This document shows positions 1 through 9,119 of a DNA stretch of 64,000 nt, one piece after another (within the stretch, counting starts at the first letter, position 1; each line of letters opens with the position of its first letter). The stretch spans positions 4,695,779 through 4,759,778 of the forward strand of contig NZ_LT707006.1 in assembly GCF_900155865.1 (NCBI RefSeq). The letters run 5' to 3'. Below the pieces are notes generated by a model, which was given only the letters and a program-made list of their open reading frames with translations, ran no database searches and was not told the origin of the DNA. The position numbers and the translations under genes are program-made. The DNA is from Bacteroides bouchesdurhonensis (GTDB lineage Bacteria; Bacteroidota; Bacteroidia; Bacteroidales; Bacteroidaceae).

Positions 1-865
1 CGGTGACCAAGTTGAAATTTTAACTTCAAAATCACAACGTGTACAACCTCAGTGGGAAGTATTTGCAACCACTGCTCGCGCCCGTGCCAAGATCGCTGCT
101 ATTCTTCGTAAAGAACGTAAAGCTAACCAAAAGATCGGTGAAGAGTTACTGAGTGAATTCCTAAAAAAAGAAGAAGTTCGTCCAGATGAAGTAGTCATCG
201 AAAAGCTACGTAAACTCCATAATTCAAAAAATGAAGAAGAGTTTTTAGCAGCTATCGGTAGTAAAGCCATTGTATTGGGTGATGCTGACAGAAATGAGCT
301 CAAAGAAAAACAAACCAGTAATTGGAAAAAATATCTAACTTTCTCTTTTGGGAATAACACCAAAGAAAAACAGGAAGAGAAGGAACCTCAGGAAAAAGAA
401 ACGATCAATCCAAAGCAAATACTCAAACTTACGGAAGAAAGTTTGCAAAAGAAATATATCATGGCAGAATGTTGTCATCCTATTCCCGGTGACGACGTTT
501 TAGGGTACATCGATGAAAATAATCGAATCATTATTCACAAACGACAATGTCCTGTGGCCGCTAAGCTGAAAAGCAGCTATGGAAACCGCATTTTAGCAAC
601 CGAATGGGATACGCATAAAGAACTTTCTTTCCTTGTATATGTATATATAAAAGGTATAGACAGTATGGGATTACTGAATGAAGTAACACAAGTTATCTCT
701 AGACAATTGAATGTAAATATCCGTAAGCTGGCAATTGAAACCAATGACGGAATCTTTGAAGGTAAAATACAACTATGGGTACATGATGCCGAAGATGTAA
801 GGGCTATCTGTAATAATTTGAAAAAGATTCAGAATATCAAACAGGTTACCCGCGTAGAAGAATAG
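1..865 (+). CDS. relA: RelA/SpoT family (p)ppGpp synthetase/hydrolase, C-terminal part
   Basis: The gene enters from outside the window; the frame is open from base 2 and stops with TAG at 863-865. About 287 codons are visible. They begin at the end of a TGS domain (GDQVEILTS), continue through a helical linker containing an ARAKIAAILRKER segment, and pass a charged stretch rich in Lys and Glu. The RIS/zinc-finger-like segment follows (MAECCHPIPGDDVLGYI, then HKRQCP), and the protein ends in an ACT domain (VYIKGIDSMGLLNEVTQVIS). This is the regulatory half of long RSH enzymes, which make or degrade (p)ppGpp in the cytoplasm during the stringent response. The catalytic half lies outside, so synthetase versus hydrolase activity cannot be judged. 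It is convergent with the MerR gene at 1034. Confidence 0.93.
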   Translation, partial: GDQVEILTSKSQRVQPQWEVFATTARARAKIAAILRKERKANQKIGEELLSEFLKKEEVRPDEVVIEKLRKLHNSKNEEEFLAAIGSKAIVLGDADRNELKEKQTSNWKKYLTFSFGNNTKEKQEEKEPQEKETINPKQILKLTEESLQKKYIMAECCHPIPGDDVLGYIDENNRIIIHKRQCPVAAKLKSSYGNRILATEWDTHKELSFLVYVYIKGIDSMGLLNEVTQVISRQLNVNIRKLAIETNDGIFEGKIQLWVHDAEDVRAICNNLKKIQNIKQVTRVEE

Positions 866-1033
866 AGAAGCATCACACACAATCAAATGATGAAAAAGCA
901 AATGGAAAACAAAACATCTAACAGTACCTTAGTATATAACGGAGGAAAACAGTTAAACAACCTCTTTTTAGAGAATAGAGATTCTAATAACAAATTCAAA
1001 TCAATATAAAAAAGAGTTCCAAAGCTTTCCTCC

Positions 1034-1378
1034 CTAACCTCGCCCGTCCAACTCTCTTTTAATGGCTAGCAGTTCTTCTTTGATTTCCTTTAGCCGACTG
1101 ACGATTTCATAGTTACGTATAGTCGTTTCCTTATTATCTTTCAATCGTTGACGAGCCCCAGGAAGGGTCATGCCTTTCTCCTTTACCAAATGGTAAATCA
1201 GTCCTATGGTTTCTACGTCCTCCTTGCGATATTGACGTACTCCTCTTCCACTAGTCCTAGGAGAAATCTGTGGAAATTCTTTTTCCCAAAACCGAAGTAA
1301 AGAAGGATTGACACCAAACATATCAGCCACTTCCGCAATCGAATAATATAATTTTAATTCTTTATCAGTATGAAGCAT
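1034..1378 (-). CDS. MerR-family transcriptional regulator
   Basis: A 114-residue protein with a MerR-type winged helix at roughly residues 11-78: the helix-turn-helix lies in YSIAEVADMFGVNPSLLRFW and the wing in GVRQYRKEDVE. A C-terminal coiled-coil segment (EIVSRLKEIKEELLAIKREL) is suited to dimerisation. There is no cysteine-containing effector domain, so it is not a typical metal or redox MerR. The gene lies 20 bp downstream of the M23 peptidase gene on the same strand, so they are probably co-transcribed. The target is unknown. The DNA-binding fold is clear; any link to cell-wall genes is inferred from position only. Confidence 0.88.
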   Translation of the reverse strand: MLHTDKELKLYYSIAEVADMFGVNPSLLRFWEKEFPQISPRTSGRGVRQYRKEDVETIGLIYHLVKEKGMTLPGARQRLKDNKETTIRNYEIVSRLKEIKEELLAIKRELDGRG

Positions 1379-1398
1379 GAAACTCGTTGTTTAAAGTC

Positions 1399-2367
1399 TT
1401 AATCGAATACTTTACCATGGTTTGCTGCTAATTGAATCATCCTTTCATAGTCTTCAGCACTTAAATCCATGAAGTAATAATTAATTGGATTAACAATCTG
1501 CCCTTTCACATGGACTTCATAATGCAAATGAGGTCCCGTACTTTTTCCCGTACTTCCCACTTTTCCAATTACTTCACCACGCACTACCTTCTTTCCAACT
1601 TTCGTATTGAATCCTTGCAAATGAGCATAACGGGTCAAATAACCAAAGCCATGATCAATTTCAATCGTATTTCCGTATCCGGTTTCCCATCCAACTTTCA
1701 CCACTGTACCATCACCAGTTGCATACACATCAGTTCCGGGATGCGCAGAGAAATCCATCCCGGCATGGAATTTAGTCGTACCATAAATAGGATCGATACG
1801 CGTACCATATCCGGATGCAGTCTGACGAAGATCTTTATTGGAAATAGGCTGAATAGCCGGAATACATTTCAACATTTCATCATGGTTCTTACACATATCC
1901 ACCACATCATCAAAAGATTTGGACTGGATATAAAGTTGTTTGGAAAGTACGTCTAACTTCTGAGTTGTATTCACCACCAACTTTGAATTCACCATATCCA
2001 TCAATTCCTCATAACGGTTCGTTCCTCCGTAACCTGCCTGACGAATAGCCGGAGAGATAGGATCAGCTTGCAGAATTACCCGATACAGATTATCATCACG
2101 TTGCTGGATATCTTGAAGAACCCCCATCGCATCGTCCAAACGACGAGAGAGGACATTATATTGTGCCTGCAAACGGCTATTTTCAATTCTAAGTTCCTTC
2201 TCAGACGGAGAACCAAATACCAGAAGCAACACGAGGAAGCACCCCGCCCCCAACCCCATACCGACAAAAAGTCGCCGCAAAATACTAAGCGCACGTTGTC
2301 GTACGGTAGGGTAAATTCGGTCATACGTCTGCGTCTGTGGATTATATATGTAGTATACTTTACGCAT
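1399..2367 (-). CDS. Membrane-anchored M23-family (LytM-type) peptidase
   Basis: With the start chosen here the protein has 322 residues. An open frame extends 30 codons further upstream, but the Met at 2367 opens with MRKVYYIYNPQTQTYDRIY, and a -7 promoter element at 2399-2406 would start transcription inside the longer version. A single membrane segment lies at about residues 33-52, followed by a coiled coil at about 60-100. The M23 domain sits at about 205-300 with zinc ligands in FHAGMDFS and HLHYEVH. Such proteins cut peptide cross-links of peptidoglycan in the periplasm or act as regulators of cell-wall amidases. The zinc ligands are complete, so it is probably an active endopeptidase. 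It shares a divergent promoter region with alaS. Confidence 0.9.
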   Translation of the reverse strand: MRKVYYIYNPQTQTYDRIYPTVRQRALSILRRLFVGMGLGAGCFLVLLLVFGSPSEKELRIENSRLQAQYNVLSRRLDDAMGVLQDIQQRDDNLYRVILQADPISPAIRQAGYGGTNRYEELMDMVNSKLVVNTTQKLDVLSKQLYIQSKSFDDVVDMCKNHDEMLKCIPAIQPISNKDLRQTASGYGTRIDPIYGTTKFHAGMDFSAHPGTDVYATGDGTVVKVGWETGYGNTIEIDHGFGYLTRYAHLQGFNTKVGKKVVRGEVIGKVGSTGKSTGPHLHYEVHVKGQIVNPINYYFMDLSAEDYERMIQLAANHGKVFD

Positions 2368-2398
2368 CTTTTTGGAAATATTTCGCTCGTTAATACGG

Positions 2399-2406
2399 CA
2401 AAAATA
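2399..2406 (-). promoter_or_regulatory. -7 promoter element for the M23 peptidase gene
   Basis: On the minus strand this reads TATTTTTG, a full match to the Bacteroides TAnnTTTG -7 box. No clear -33 TTTG lies 19 bp upstream. The implied start near 2392 leaves a short leader before the ATG at 2367. Confidence 0.5.
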
Positions 2407-2418
2407 ATAAAAACGAGC

Positions 2419-2426
2419 TATCTTTG
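2419..2426 (+). promoter_or_regulatory. -7 promoter element for alaS
   Basis: TATCTTTG matches the Bacteroides TAnnTTTG -7 box, 47 bp before the alaS ATG. It sits back to back with the divergent M23 promoter. No consensus -33 box was found. Confidence 0.55.
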
Positions 2427-2472
2427 CACTGTTTTTTGAGAATATTAACCTCAACAATAGATATATAGAAGT

Positions 2473-5091
2473 ATGTTGACTGCAAAAGAGATCAGAGATT
2501 CATTCAAGAATTTCTTTGAGTCGAAAGGACATCACATTGTTCCCTCGGCTCCGATGGTGATAAAAGACGACCCTACCCTGATGTTCACCAATGCGGGTAT
2601 GAACCAGTTTAAAGATATTATTTTGGGCAATCGCCCGGCAAAATACCACAGAGTCGCAGACTCTCAGAAATGTTTGCGTGTAAGCGGAAAGCATAATGAT
2701 CTTGAAGAAGTAGGACACGATACCTATCATCATACCATGTTTGAGATGTTAGGCAACTGGTCGTTCGGCGATTATTTCAAACAAGAAGCCATTAGCTGGG
2801 CTTGGGAATATCTGGTAGAAGTATTAAAACTGAATCCGGAGCACTTGTATGCCACTGTATTCGAAGGCAGCCCTGAAGAGGGATTGAGCCGCGATGATGA
2901 AGCTGCTTCTTATTGGGAACAATTCTTACCTAAAGACCATATTATTAATGGTAACAAACACGATAATTTCTGGGAAATGGGTGATACAGGACCTTGCGGG
3001 CCTTGTTCTGAAATCCATATCGACCTTCGCCCGGCTGAAGAACGTGCTAAAATCTCCGGTCGTGATCTGGTAAATCAGGATCATCCTCAAGTTATTGAAA
3101 TATGGAATCTTGTATTCATGCAATATAACCGCAAGGCTGATAGCAGCCTTGAACCGCTTCCGGCAAAAGTAATCGACACCGGTATGGGATTCGAACGTCT
3201 TTGTATGGCCTTGCAAGGCAAAACATCCAATTACGATACAGACGTATTCCAACCGATTATCAAGGTGATCGCTGCTATGGCAGGTACCGAATATGGAAAA
3301 GATAAGCAAAATGACATCGCCATGCGTGTAATTGCTGACCACATCCGTACAATTGCATTCTCCATTACTGACGGTCAGTTGCCTTCAAATGCAAAAGCAG
3401 GTTATGTTATCCGACGCATACTTCGTCGTGCCGTTCGTTACGGATATACTTTCCTCGGTCAGAAACAAGCATTTATGTATAAGTTGTTACCTGTATTGAT
3501 TGAAAATATGGGAGAAGCATATCCTGAACTGATTGCACAGAAAGATTTGATCGAGAAAGTTATAAAAGAAGAAGAAGAAGCATTTCTCCGTACTTTGGAA
3601 ACAGGTATCCGCCTGTTGGATAAAACAATGGAAGAAACAAAGGCTGCCGGAAAGAGTGAAATCAGCGGAAAAGATGCCTTTACTTTATATGACACTTTCG
3701 GTTTCCCTCTCGATCTTACCGAATTGATTCTCCGTGAGAATGGAATGACAGTCAATATCAAAGAGTTTGATGCTGAAATGCAACAGCAAAAACAGCGTGC
3801 TCGTAATGCTGCTGCTATTGAAACCGGCGACTGGATCACTTTGAAAGAAGGTACAACCGAATTTGTAGGCTACGACTATACTGAATATGAAGCTTCCATT
3901 CTTCGTTACCGCCAGATCAAACAGAAAAATCAAACTTTATATCAAATTGTACTTGATTACACTCCATTCTATGCAGAAAGTGGTGGTCAGGTAGGTGATA
4001 CCGGTGTATTGGTTAGCGAGTTTGAAACCATTGAAGTGATCGATACCAAAAAAGAAAATAACCTTCCGATACATATCACCAAGAAGTTGCCCGAACATCC
4101 GGAAGCTCCGATGATGGCGTGCGTAGATACTGACAAGCGTGCAGCTTGTGCAGCCAACCACTCAGCAACTCACTTGCTGGATGAAGCACTTCGCGAAGTT
4201 TTGGGTGAACATGTAGAACAAAAAGGTTCATTGGTTACTCCGGACTCTTTACGTTTTGACTTCTCTCATTTCCAGAAAGTGACCGATGAAGAAATACGTA
4301 AGGTAGAACACTTGGTGAATGCCAAGATTCGTGCGAACATTCCATTGAAAGAATACCGCAATATTCCTATTGAGGAAGCCAAAGAACTGGGGGCAATTGC
4401 ACTCTTTGGTGAAAAATACGGAGATAAAGTACGTGTGATCCAGTTCGGTTCTTCTATCGAGTTCTGTGGAGGTACACACGTTGCCGCAACCGGAAATATT
4501 GGTATGGTGAAAATCATCTCTGAAAGTTCTGTTGCAGCCGGTGTGCGCCGCATTGAAGCTTATACTGGTGCTCGCGTAGAAGAAATGTTGGATACAATCC
4601 AAGATACACTCAGTGACTTAAAAGCACTCTTCAATAATGCTCCGGACCTCGGTATTGCCATCCGCAAATACATTGAAGAAAATGCAGGTTTGAAAAAGCA
4701 GGTAGATGACTTCATGAAAGAGAAAGAGTCTGCACTAAAAGAAAGATTGCTGAAAAATATTCAGGAAATCAATGGAGTAAAAGTTGTGAAATTCTGTGCA
4801 CCGCTACCTGCTGAAGTGGTGAAAAACATAGCTTTCCAACTTCGTGGTGAAATTACTGAAAACTTATTCTTTGTTGCGGGAACCATAGATAATGGTAAAC
4901 CAATGCTGACAGTCATGATAAGCGACAACCTGGTTGCAAACGGATTGAAAGCCGGCAATCTGGTGAAGGAAGCAGCTAAACTGATTCAAGGCGGTGGCGG
5001 CGGACAACCTCACTTTGCAACTGCCGGAGGGAAAAATACAGATGGAATGAATGCAGCCGTCGAAAAAGTATTAGAACTTGCTGGAATTTAA
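2473..5091 (+). CDS. alaS: Alanine-tRNA ligase
   Basis: A full-length (872 residues) class II aminoacyl-tRNA synthetase that charges tRNA-Ala in the cytoplasm. The aminoacylation core at the N-terminus carries HHTMFEMLGNWSFGDYF. The editing domain holds the zinc-binding HSATH motif and, further on, CGGTH. The C-Ala/DHHA1 domain at the end carries the glycine-rich GGGGGQPHFATAGG motif. All expected parts are present and uninterrupted. It is a single-gene unit: its own promoter lies at 2419 and a hairpin terminator follows at 5150. Confidence 0.98.
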   Translation: MLTAKEIRDSFKNFFESKGHHIVPSAPMVIKDDPTLMFTNAGMNQFKDIILGNRPAKYHRVADSQKCLRVSGKHNDLEEVGHDTYHHTMFEMLGNWSFGDYFKQEAISWAWEYLVEVLKLNPEHLYATVFEGSPEEGLSRDDEAASYWEQFLPKDHIINGNKHDNFWEMGDTGPCGPCSEIHIDLRPAEERAKISGRDLVNQDHPQVIEIWNLVFMQYNRKADSSLEPLPAKVIDTGMGFERLCMALQGKTSNYDTDVFQPIIKVIAAMAGTEYGKDKQNDIAMRVIADHIRTIAFSITDGQLPSNAKAGYVIRRILRRAVRYGYTFLGQKQAFMYKLLPVLIENMGEAYPELIAQKDLIEKVIKEEEEAFLRTLETGIRLLDKTMEETKAAGKSEISGKDAFTLYDTFGFPLDLTELILRENGMTVNIKEFDAEMQQQKQRARNAAAIETGDWITLKEGTTEFVGYDYTEYEASILRYRQIKQKNQTLYQIVLDYTPFYAESGGQVGDTGVLVSEFETIEVIDTKKENNLPIHITKKLPEHPEAPMMACVDTDKRAACAANHSATHLLDEALREVLGEHVEQKGSLVTPDSLRFDFSHFQKVTDEEIRKVEHLVNAKIRANIPLKEYRNIPIEEAKELGAIALFGEKYGDKVRVIQFGSSIEFCGGTHVAATGNIGMVKIISESSVAAGVRRIEAYTGARVEEMLDTIQDTLSDLKALFNNAPDLGIAIRKYIEENAGLKKQVDDFMKEKESALKERLLKNIQEINGVKVVKFCAPLPAEVVKNIAFQLRGEITENLFFVAGTIDNGKPMLTVMISDNLVANGLKAGNLVKEAAKLIQGGGGGQPHFATAGGKNTDGMNAAVEKVLELAGI

Positions 5092-5149
5092 TAAATAAAA
5101 GATTCTTTATTTTTTAATCCTACACTATAAAAGAGATTAGTTTCCAATG

Positions 5150-5174
5150 AAAAAAGAGACTTATCTCTTTTTTT
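5150..5174 (+). terminator. Intrinsic terminator after alaS
   Basis: A 9-bp perfect stem AAAAAGAGA/TCTCTTTTT (5151-5159 and 5164-5172) with a CTTA loop runs into a T tract. It separates alaS from the mannosidase operon. Confidence 0.75.
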
Positions 5175-5187
5175 AGTTTATTTTTTC

Positions 5188-5195
5188 TACCTTTG
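5188..5195 (+). promoter_or_regulatory. -7 promoter element for the first GH92 operon
   Basis: TACCTTTG matches TAnnTTTG, 68 bp before the GH92 start and just after the alaS terminator. The expected -33 position carries no TTTG, so basal expression may be weak or activator-dependent. Confidence 0.5.
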
Positions 5196-5263
5196 TAAAC
5201 AGATTAATTATTTTCTTTATCCTTCAAATAACAAAATAAGTAATCACTAATACCACAAAAACA

Positions 5264-7498
5264 ATGAAAACGCCGATTCATCTATACCTGTTTTTAGCTT
5301 GTATATTTGCAGCCTGCAATGTAACAGAAGAAAAACAAGAAATAGATCATTCATCGTACGTAAATCCATTTATCGGAACCGATTTTACTGGAAACACATA
5401 TCCCGGTGCCCAAGCCCCCTTTGGCATGGTGCAACTCAGTCCGGATAACGGATTACCCGGTTGGGATCGTATTTCCGGTTATTTCTATCCGGACAGTACC
5501 ATTGCCGGATTCAGCCATACGCACCTTTCAGGAACAGGTGCAGGAGATTTATATGATATATCTTTCATGCCTGTTACATTGCCATATAATGAGGCAGAAG
5601 CTCCGCTTGGCATATACTCTAGATTCTCTCACGAAGATGAAAGTGCATCTGCCGGTTATTACCAAGTACGTTTAAAAGACTATAACATAAATGTAGAACT
5701 GACAGCAACAGAACGTTGTGGTATTCAACGGTATACATTTCCCAAAGCGGAGGCAGCTATCTTCCTAAACCTGAAGAAAGCAATGAACTGGGATTTTACC
5801 AATGACTCTTATATTGAAGTGATAGATTCTGTAACCATTCAAGGCTACCGCTTCTCAGACGGATGGGCACGTGACCAGCATATTTACTTCCGTACCCGTT
5901 TCTCCAAACCTTTTGAAAAAGTAGAATTAGATACTACAGCAATTATAAAAGACAATAAACGTATTGGAACTGCTACTATTGCCCGCTTCGATTTCAACAC
6001 TCAGGAAGGTGAACAAATCCTGGTGAATACAGCGATCTCCGGTGTCAGTATGGAAGGTGCAGCCAAAAACCTAGAAACAGAAGTCCCTGAAAATAATTTC
6101 GACAAATATTTAGCAGAAGTTAAAGCAAATTGGAATCGTCAGCTCGGCAAAATAGAAGTAAAAGGAAACAATGAAAATGATAAAGTGAACTTTTATACCG
6201 CTTTATATCATTCCATGATTGCTCCTACTATTTATAGCGATGTGGACGGAGCTTATTATGGTCCGGACAAAAAAATACATCAAACCGACGGGTGGGTAAA
6301 CTACAGTACTTTTTCACTGTGGGATACTTTCCGCGCTGCTCATCCGCTATTCACTTACACTGAACCGGAGCGCGTCAACGATATGGTGAAATCATTCATG
6401 GCCTTCCACGAACAAAACGGTCGCCTGCCAGTATGGAATTTCTATGGTAGCGAAACAGATATGATGATTGGTTATCATGCCGTTCCCGTTATTGTGGACG
6501 CATACTTGAAAGGCATCGGAGATTTTGACGCAGAAAAGGCCCTCGCTGCTTGCGTAGCAACTGCAAATATCGATGGATACCGTGATATCGGAGCCTATAA
6601 AAAATACGGCTATATACCTTATAACGTAAGAGCCCATGAGAGTTCTGATAATTGGTCGTTATCCAGAACATTGGAATACGCATTCGATGATTATTGCATT
6701 GCCGTAATGGCAGAGAAGATGGGCAATAAAGAGATTGCAGACGAGTTCTACAAACGATCACAGAACTATAAGAATGTATACAATCCGTCGACCTCCTTTA
6801 TGCAACCCCGCGATGACAAAGGCAACTTTATCAAGGACTTCAAAGCTGATGATTATACTCCACACATCTGTGAAAGTAATGGCTGGCAATATTTCTGGTC
6901 CGTACAACATGATATAGACGGGCTTATAGACCTTGTTGGAGGCAAAAACCGATTTGCACAAAAGCTTGATAGTATGTTTACTTATCATCCTTCGTCAAAT
7001 GATGAACTACCAATATTCAGCACGGGTATGATCGGACAATACGCACATGGCAATGAACCAAGCCATCATGTCATTTACTTGTTTAATGCTGTTGGGCATG
7101 AGAATCGTACTCAGGAATATATAGCCAAAGTGATGAATGAACTCTATCTCAATACACCAGCCGGACTTTGTGGTAATGAAGACTGTGGACAAATGTCAGC
7201 ATGGTTTGTATTCAGTGCGATGGGATTCTATCCTGTTAATCCGGTGAGTGGGAAATATGAAATAGGCACTCCCCTCTTTCCAGAAATGAAATTACATCTG
7301 GCTAATGGCAAGACTTTCACTGTAGTTGCTCCAAACGTAAGTAAGAAGAATATCTATATTCGTTCAATCAAAATAGACGGACACCCCTACGACAAAACGT
7401 ATCTTACACATGAACAAATCATGAACGGGGCTACCGTAGAATTTGAGATGGGCGATACTCCTAAAGCAATTGGAGTCATTTTTGAAGAAAAAGAATGA
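5264..7498 (+). CDS. GH92 family alpha-mannosidase (lipoprotein), operon gene 1
   Basis: A 744-residue exo-acting, calcium-dependent inverting alpha-mannosidase family member. The N-terminus is a lipoprotein signal: a hydrophobic stretch ending in FAAC, with acidic residues soon after the Cys, so the enzyme is probably anchored in the outer membrane. The N-terminal beta-sandwich begins at YVNPFIGTDFTGNTYPG, and the (alpha/alpha)6 domain carries the core motifs. The expected general acid is E537 in CESNGWQY. HGNEPSHH follows, then N638-E639-D640 in CGNEDCGQMSAW. The W and HE residues that mark alpha-1,2-mannosidases in BT3990 are absent; the position reads SHTHLSGTG, so another linkage such as alpha-1,3 is likely (inference). 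Its stop overlaps the sigma-factor start (ATGA). Confidence 0.93.
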   Translation: MKTPIHLYLFLACIFAACNVTEEKQEIDHSSYVNPFIGTDFTGNTYPGAQAPFGMVQLSPDNGLPGWDRISGYFYPDSTIAGFSHTHLSGTGAGDLYDISFMPVTLPYNEAEAPLGIYSRFSHEDESASAGYYQVRLKDYNINVELTATERCGIQRYTFPKAEAAIFLNLKKAMNWDFTNDSYIEVIDSVTIQGYRFSDGWARDQHIYFRTRFSKPFEKVELDTTAIIKDNKRIGTATIARFDFNTQEGEQILVNTAISGVSMEGAAKNLETEVPENNFDKYLAEVKANWNRQLGKIEVKGNNENDKVNFYTALYHSMIAPTIYSDVDGAYYGPDKKIHQTDGWVNYSTFSLWDTFRAAHPLFTYTEPERVNDMVKSFMAFHEQNGRLPVWNFYGSETDMMIGYHAVPVIVDAYLKGIGDFDAEKALAACVATANIDGYRDIGAYKKYGYIPYNVRAHESSDNWSLSRTLEYAFDDYCIAVMAEKMGNKEIADEFYKRSQNYKNVYNPSTSFMQPRDDKGNFIKDFKADDYTPHICESNGWQYFWSVQHDIDGLIDLVGGKNRFAQKLDSMFTYHPSSNDELPIFSTGMIGQYAHGNEPSHHVIYLFNAVGHENRTQEYIAKVMNELYLNTPAGLCGNEDCGQMSAWFVFSAMGFYPVNPVSGKYEIGTPLFPEMKLHLANGKTFTVVAPNVSKKNIYIRSIKIDGHPYDKTYLTHEQIMNGATVEFEMGDTPKAIGVIFEEKE

Positions 7499-8049
7499 AT
7501 GAAAACTTCGAATTAACCTACAAAGCACTATTCCGCAGGTACTATACAAGTCTGATCTTCTATGCTACCCGTCTGGTAGGAGATGAAGAGGCAGAGGATG
7601 TGGTACAGGATGTGTTTGTAGAACTCTGGAAAAGAAAAGACAGCATAGAGATAGGCGATCAGATTCAAGCCTTTCTCTATCGGGCTGTTTATACCCGTTG
7701 CTTGAATGTATTGAAACATCGAAACATTGAGGAAGGATATTGTGCTGCCATGGAAGAGATTAACCAAAAGCGGGCGGAGTTCTACCAACCGGATAATAAC
7801 GAGGTTATTAGAAGAATTGAAGACCGGGAACTACGAAAAGAAATATACGATGCCATTAACGAGTTGCCGGACAAATGCAAAGAGGTGTTTAAACTCAGCT
7901 ATCTGCACGACATAAAAAATAAAGAGATAGCTGATATTCTCGGAGTTTCACTCCGAACAGTGGAAGCACATATGTATAAAGCACTTAAATATCTAAGAAA
8001 ACGCCTCGATCACCTTTGGATAGTATTTTTCTTATTTTTATGGAAATAA
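7495..8049 (+). CDS. ECF-type RNA polymerase sigma factor
   Basis: A 184-residue sigma-70 family protein of the Bacteroidetes ECF type. Region 2 lies near the N-terminus (LVGDEEAEDVVQDVFVELWKR). Region 4 lies at about residues 115-170 (LPDKCKEVFKLSYLHDIKNK, then a helix-turn-helix in IADILGVSLRTVEAHMYKAL). The start overlaps the stop of the upstream GH92 gene, implying translational coupling. The anti-sigma gene follows after 51 bp. Such factors are held by a FecR-like anti-sigma until an outer-membrane SusC-type transducer binds its glycan. The STN-bearing SusC at 18333 is the obvious partner. Target promoters cannot be named from sequence alone. Confidence 0.95.
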   Translation: MNENFELTYKALFRRYYTSLIFYATRLVGDEEAEDVVQDVFVELWKRKDSIEIGDQIQAFLYRAVYTRCLNVLKHRNIEEGYCAAMEEINQKRAEFYQPDNNEVIRRIEDRELRKEIYDAINELPDKCKEVFKLSYLHDIKNKEIADILGVSLRTVEAHMYKALKYLRKRLDHLWIVFFLFLWK

Positions 8050-8100
8050 GATAAGTGTTTTTACGAACTAGGTTGTTTTTATAATAAGAAGGAAAAGAAA

Positions 8101-9093
8101 ATGAGAAATCTGAGCGAAGACATACTGAAGAAATATTTGATGGGAGAATGTTCCGAAGAAGAACTGACCGAGGTTAGCACCTGGGTTAAGGAATCAGACG
8201 AAAACGCCCGTCAGTTGTTTCGCATGGAGGAAATTTATCACTTAGGTAAAGTGAACTCCTATGCGGACGAGCTACGGATGGACCTTGCTGAAAAGAGACT
8301 TTACAAGAGAATTAAAGAAGAAAGCAATAAACAACTTAAAACACTACGTATGTATCAGTGGATGAAATATACTGCCATCATTACCGTAGTATTGTTGTTG
8401 GGAGGAGGAGCCGGATACTGGTTTTATCAAAACGAAACAGACATGCTGGTAGCTACCGCCAATAAAGGAACTGTTGAAGAAGTCACTCTACCTGACGGGA
8501 CTAAAGTCTGGTTAAACAATTCTGCTACTTTGAAATATCCACGCAAGTTTTCTGACACAGAACGGAATGTTTATCTGGAAGGAGAAGCCTATTTTAAAGT
8601 AACCAGAAATCCACAACAGCCATTCATTGTAGAAAGTGACGCAATGAGAGTACGAGTGTTGGGTACGGTTTTCAACTTCAAATGTGACAAAAACAGTCAG
8701 GTTGCCGAAGCAACTCTGATCGAAGGAGAAATTGAAGTAAAAGGCAAACAGAATGAAGGGCAAATTATTCTTGCTCCGGGACAACGTGCCGAATTGAATA
8801 GAGGTTCAGGCAGACTGATTGTCAAACAGGTGGAAGCTAAATTGGATGCTGTTTGGCACGATGATTTAATTCCATTTGAACAAGCGGACATCTTCACCAT
8901 AACAAAAGCTCTGGAACGTTTCTATGATGTAAAGATCATCCTGTCACCGGATATCCGTTCTGACAAGACCTATTCGGGGGTATTGAAAAAGAAGTCAAAC
9001 ATAGAGTCAGTATTGCAATCGTTGCAAAACGCGATACCAATCAACTATAAAATCGTCGGAAGTAATATTTTTATTTCTTCAGACAATAAATAA
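8101..9093 (+). CDS. FecR-family anti-sigma factor
   Basis: A 330-residue inner-membrane regulator. The cytoplasmic N-terminus begins LSEDILKKYLMGECSEEEL, a typical sigma-binding segment. One membrane helix lies at about residues 88-107. The periplasmic FecR domain follows (GTVEEVTLPDGTKVWLN, then YLEGEAYFKV). A C-terminal DUF4974-type domain lies at about 260-328 (YDVKIILSPDIRSDKTYSG). It should bind the sigma factor encoded just upstream and the STN domain of a SusC transducer, passing the glycan signal across the envelope. GH92 gene 2 follows after 26 bp in the same run, so the regulators lie inside the enzyme operon. Confidence 0.94.
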   Translation: MRNLSEDILKKYLMGECSEEELTEVSTWVKESDENARQLFRMEEIYHLGKVNSYADELRMDLAEKRLYKRIKEESNKQLKTLRMYQWMKYTAIITVVLLLGGGAGYWFYQNETDMLVATANKGTVEEVTLPDGTKVWLNNSATLKYPRKFSDTERNVYLEGEAYFKVTRNPQQPFIVESDAMRVRVLGTVFNFKCDKNSQVAEATLIEGEIEVKGKQNEGQIILAPGQRAELNRGSGRLIVKQVEAKLDAVWHDDLIPFEQADIFTITKALERFYDVKIILSPDIRSDKTYSGVLKKKSNIESVLQSLQNAIPINYKIVGSNIFISSDNK

Positions 9094-9119
9094 GCAACCA
9101 AATTTTAAAAACATATACC

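Noticed and set aside
887..1009. 40-codon frame opening MMKKQMENKTSN between the relA-type and MerR genes
   Set aside because: No family resemblance, no promoter box, composition like random AT-rich DNA; it could be real but nothing supports it.
2368..2457. Longer N-terminus for the M23 peptidase
   Set aside because: The extension is not signal-like, and a -7 promoter element at 2399-2406 would place transcription start inside it.
3459..3839. Antisense frame within alaS
   Set aside because: Shadow frame with Ser/Ile-rich composition typical of reverse reading of a coding gene.
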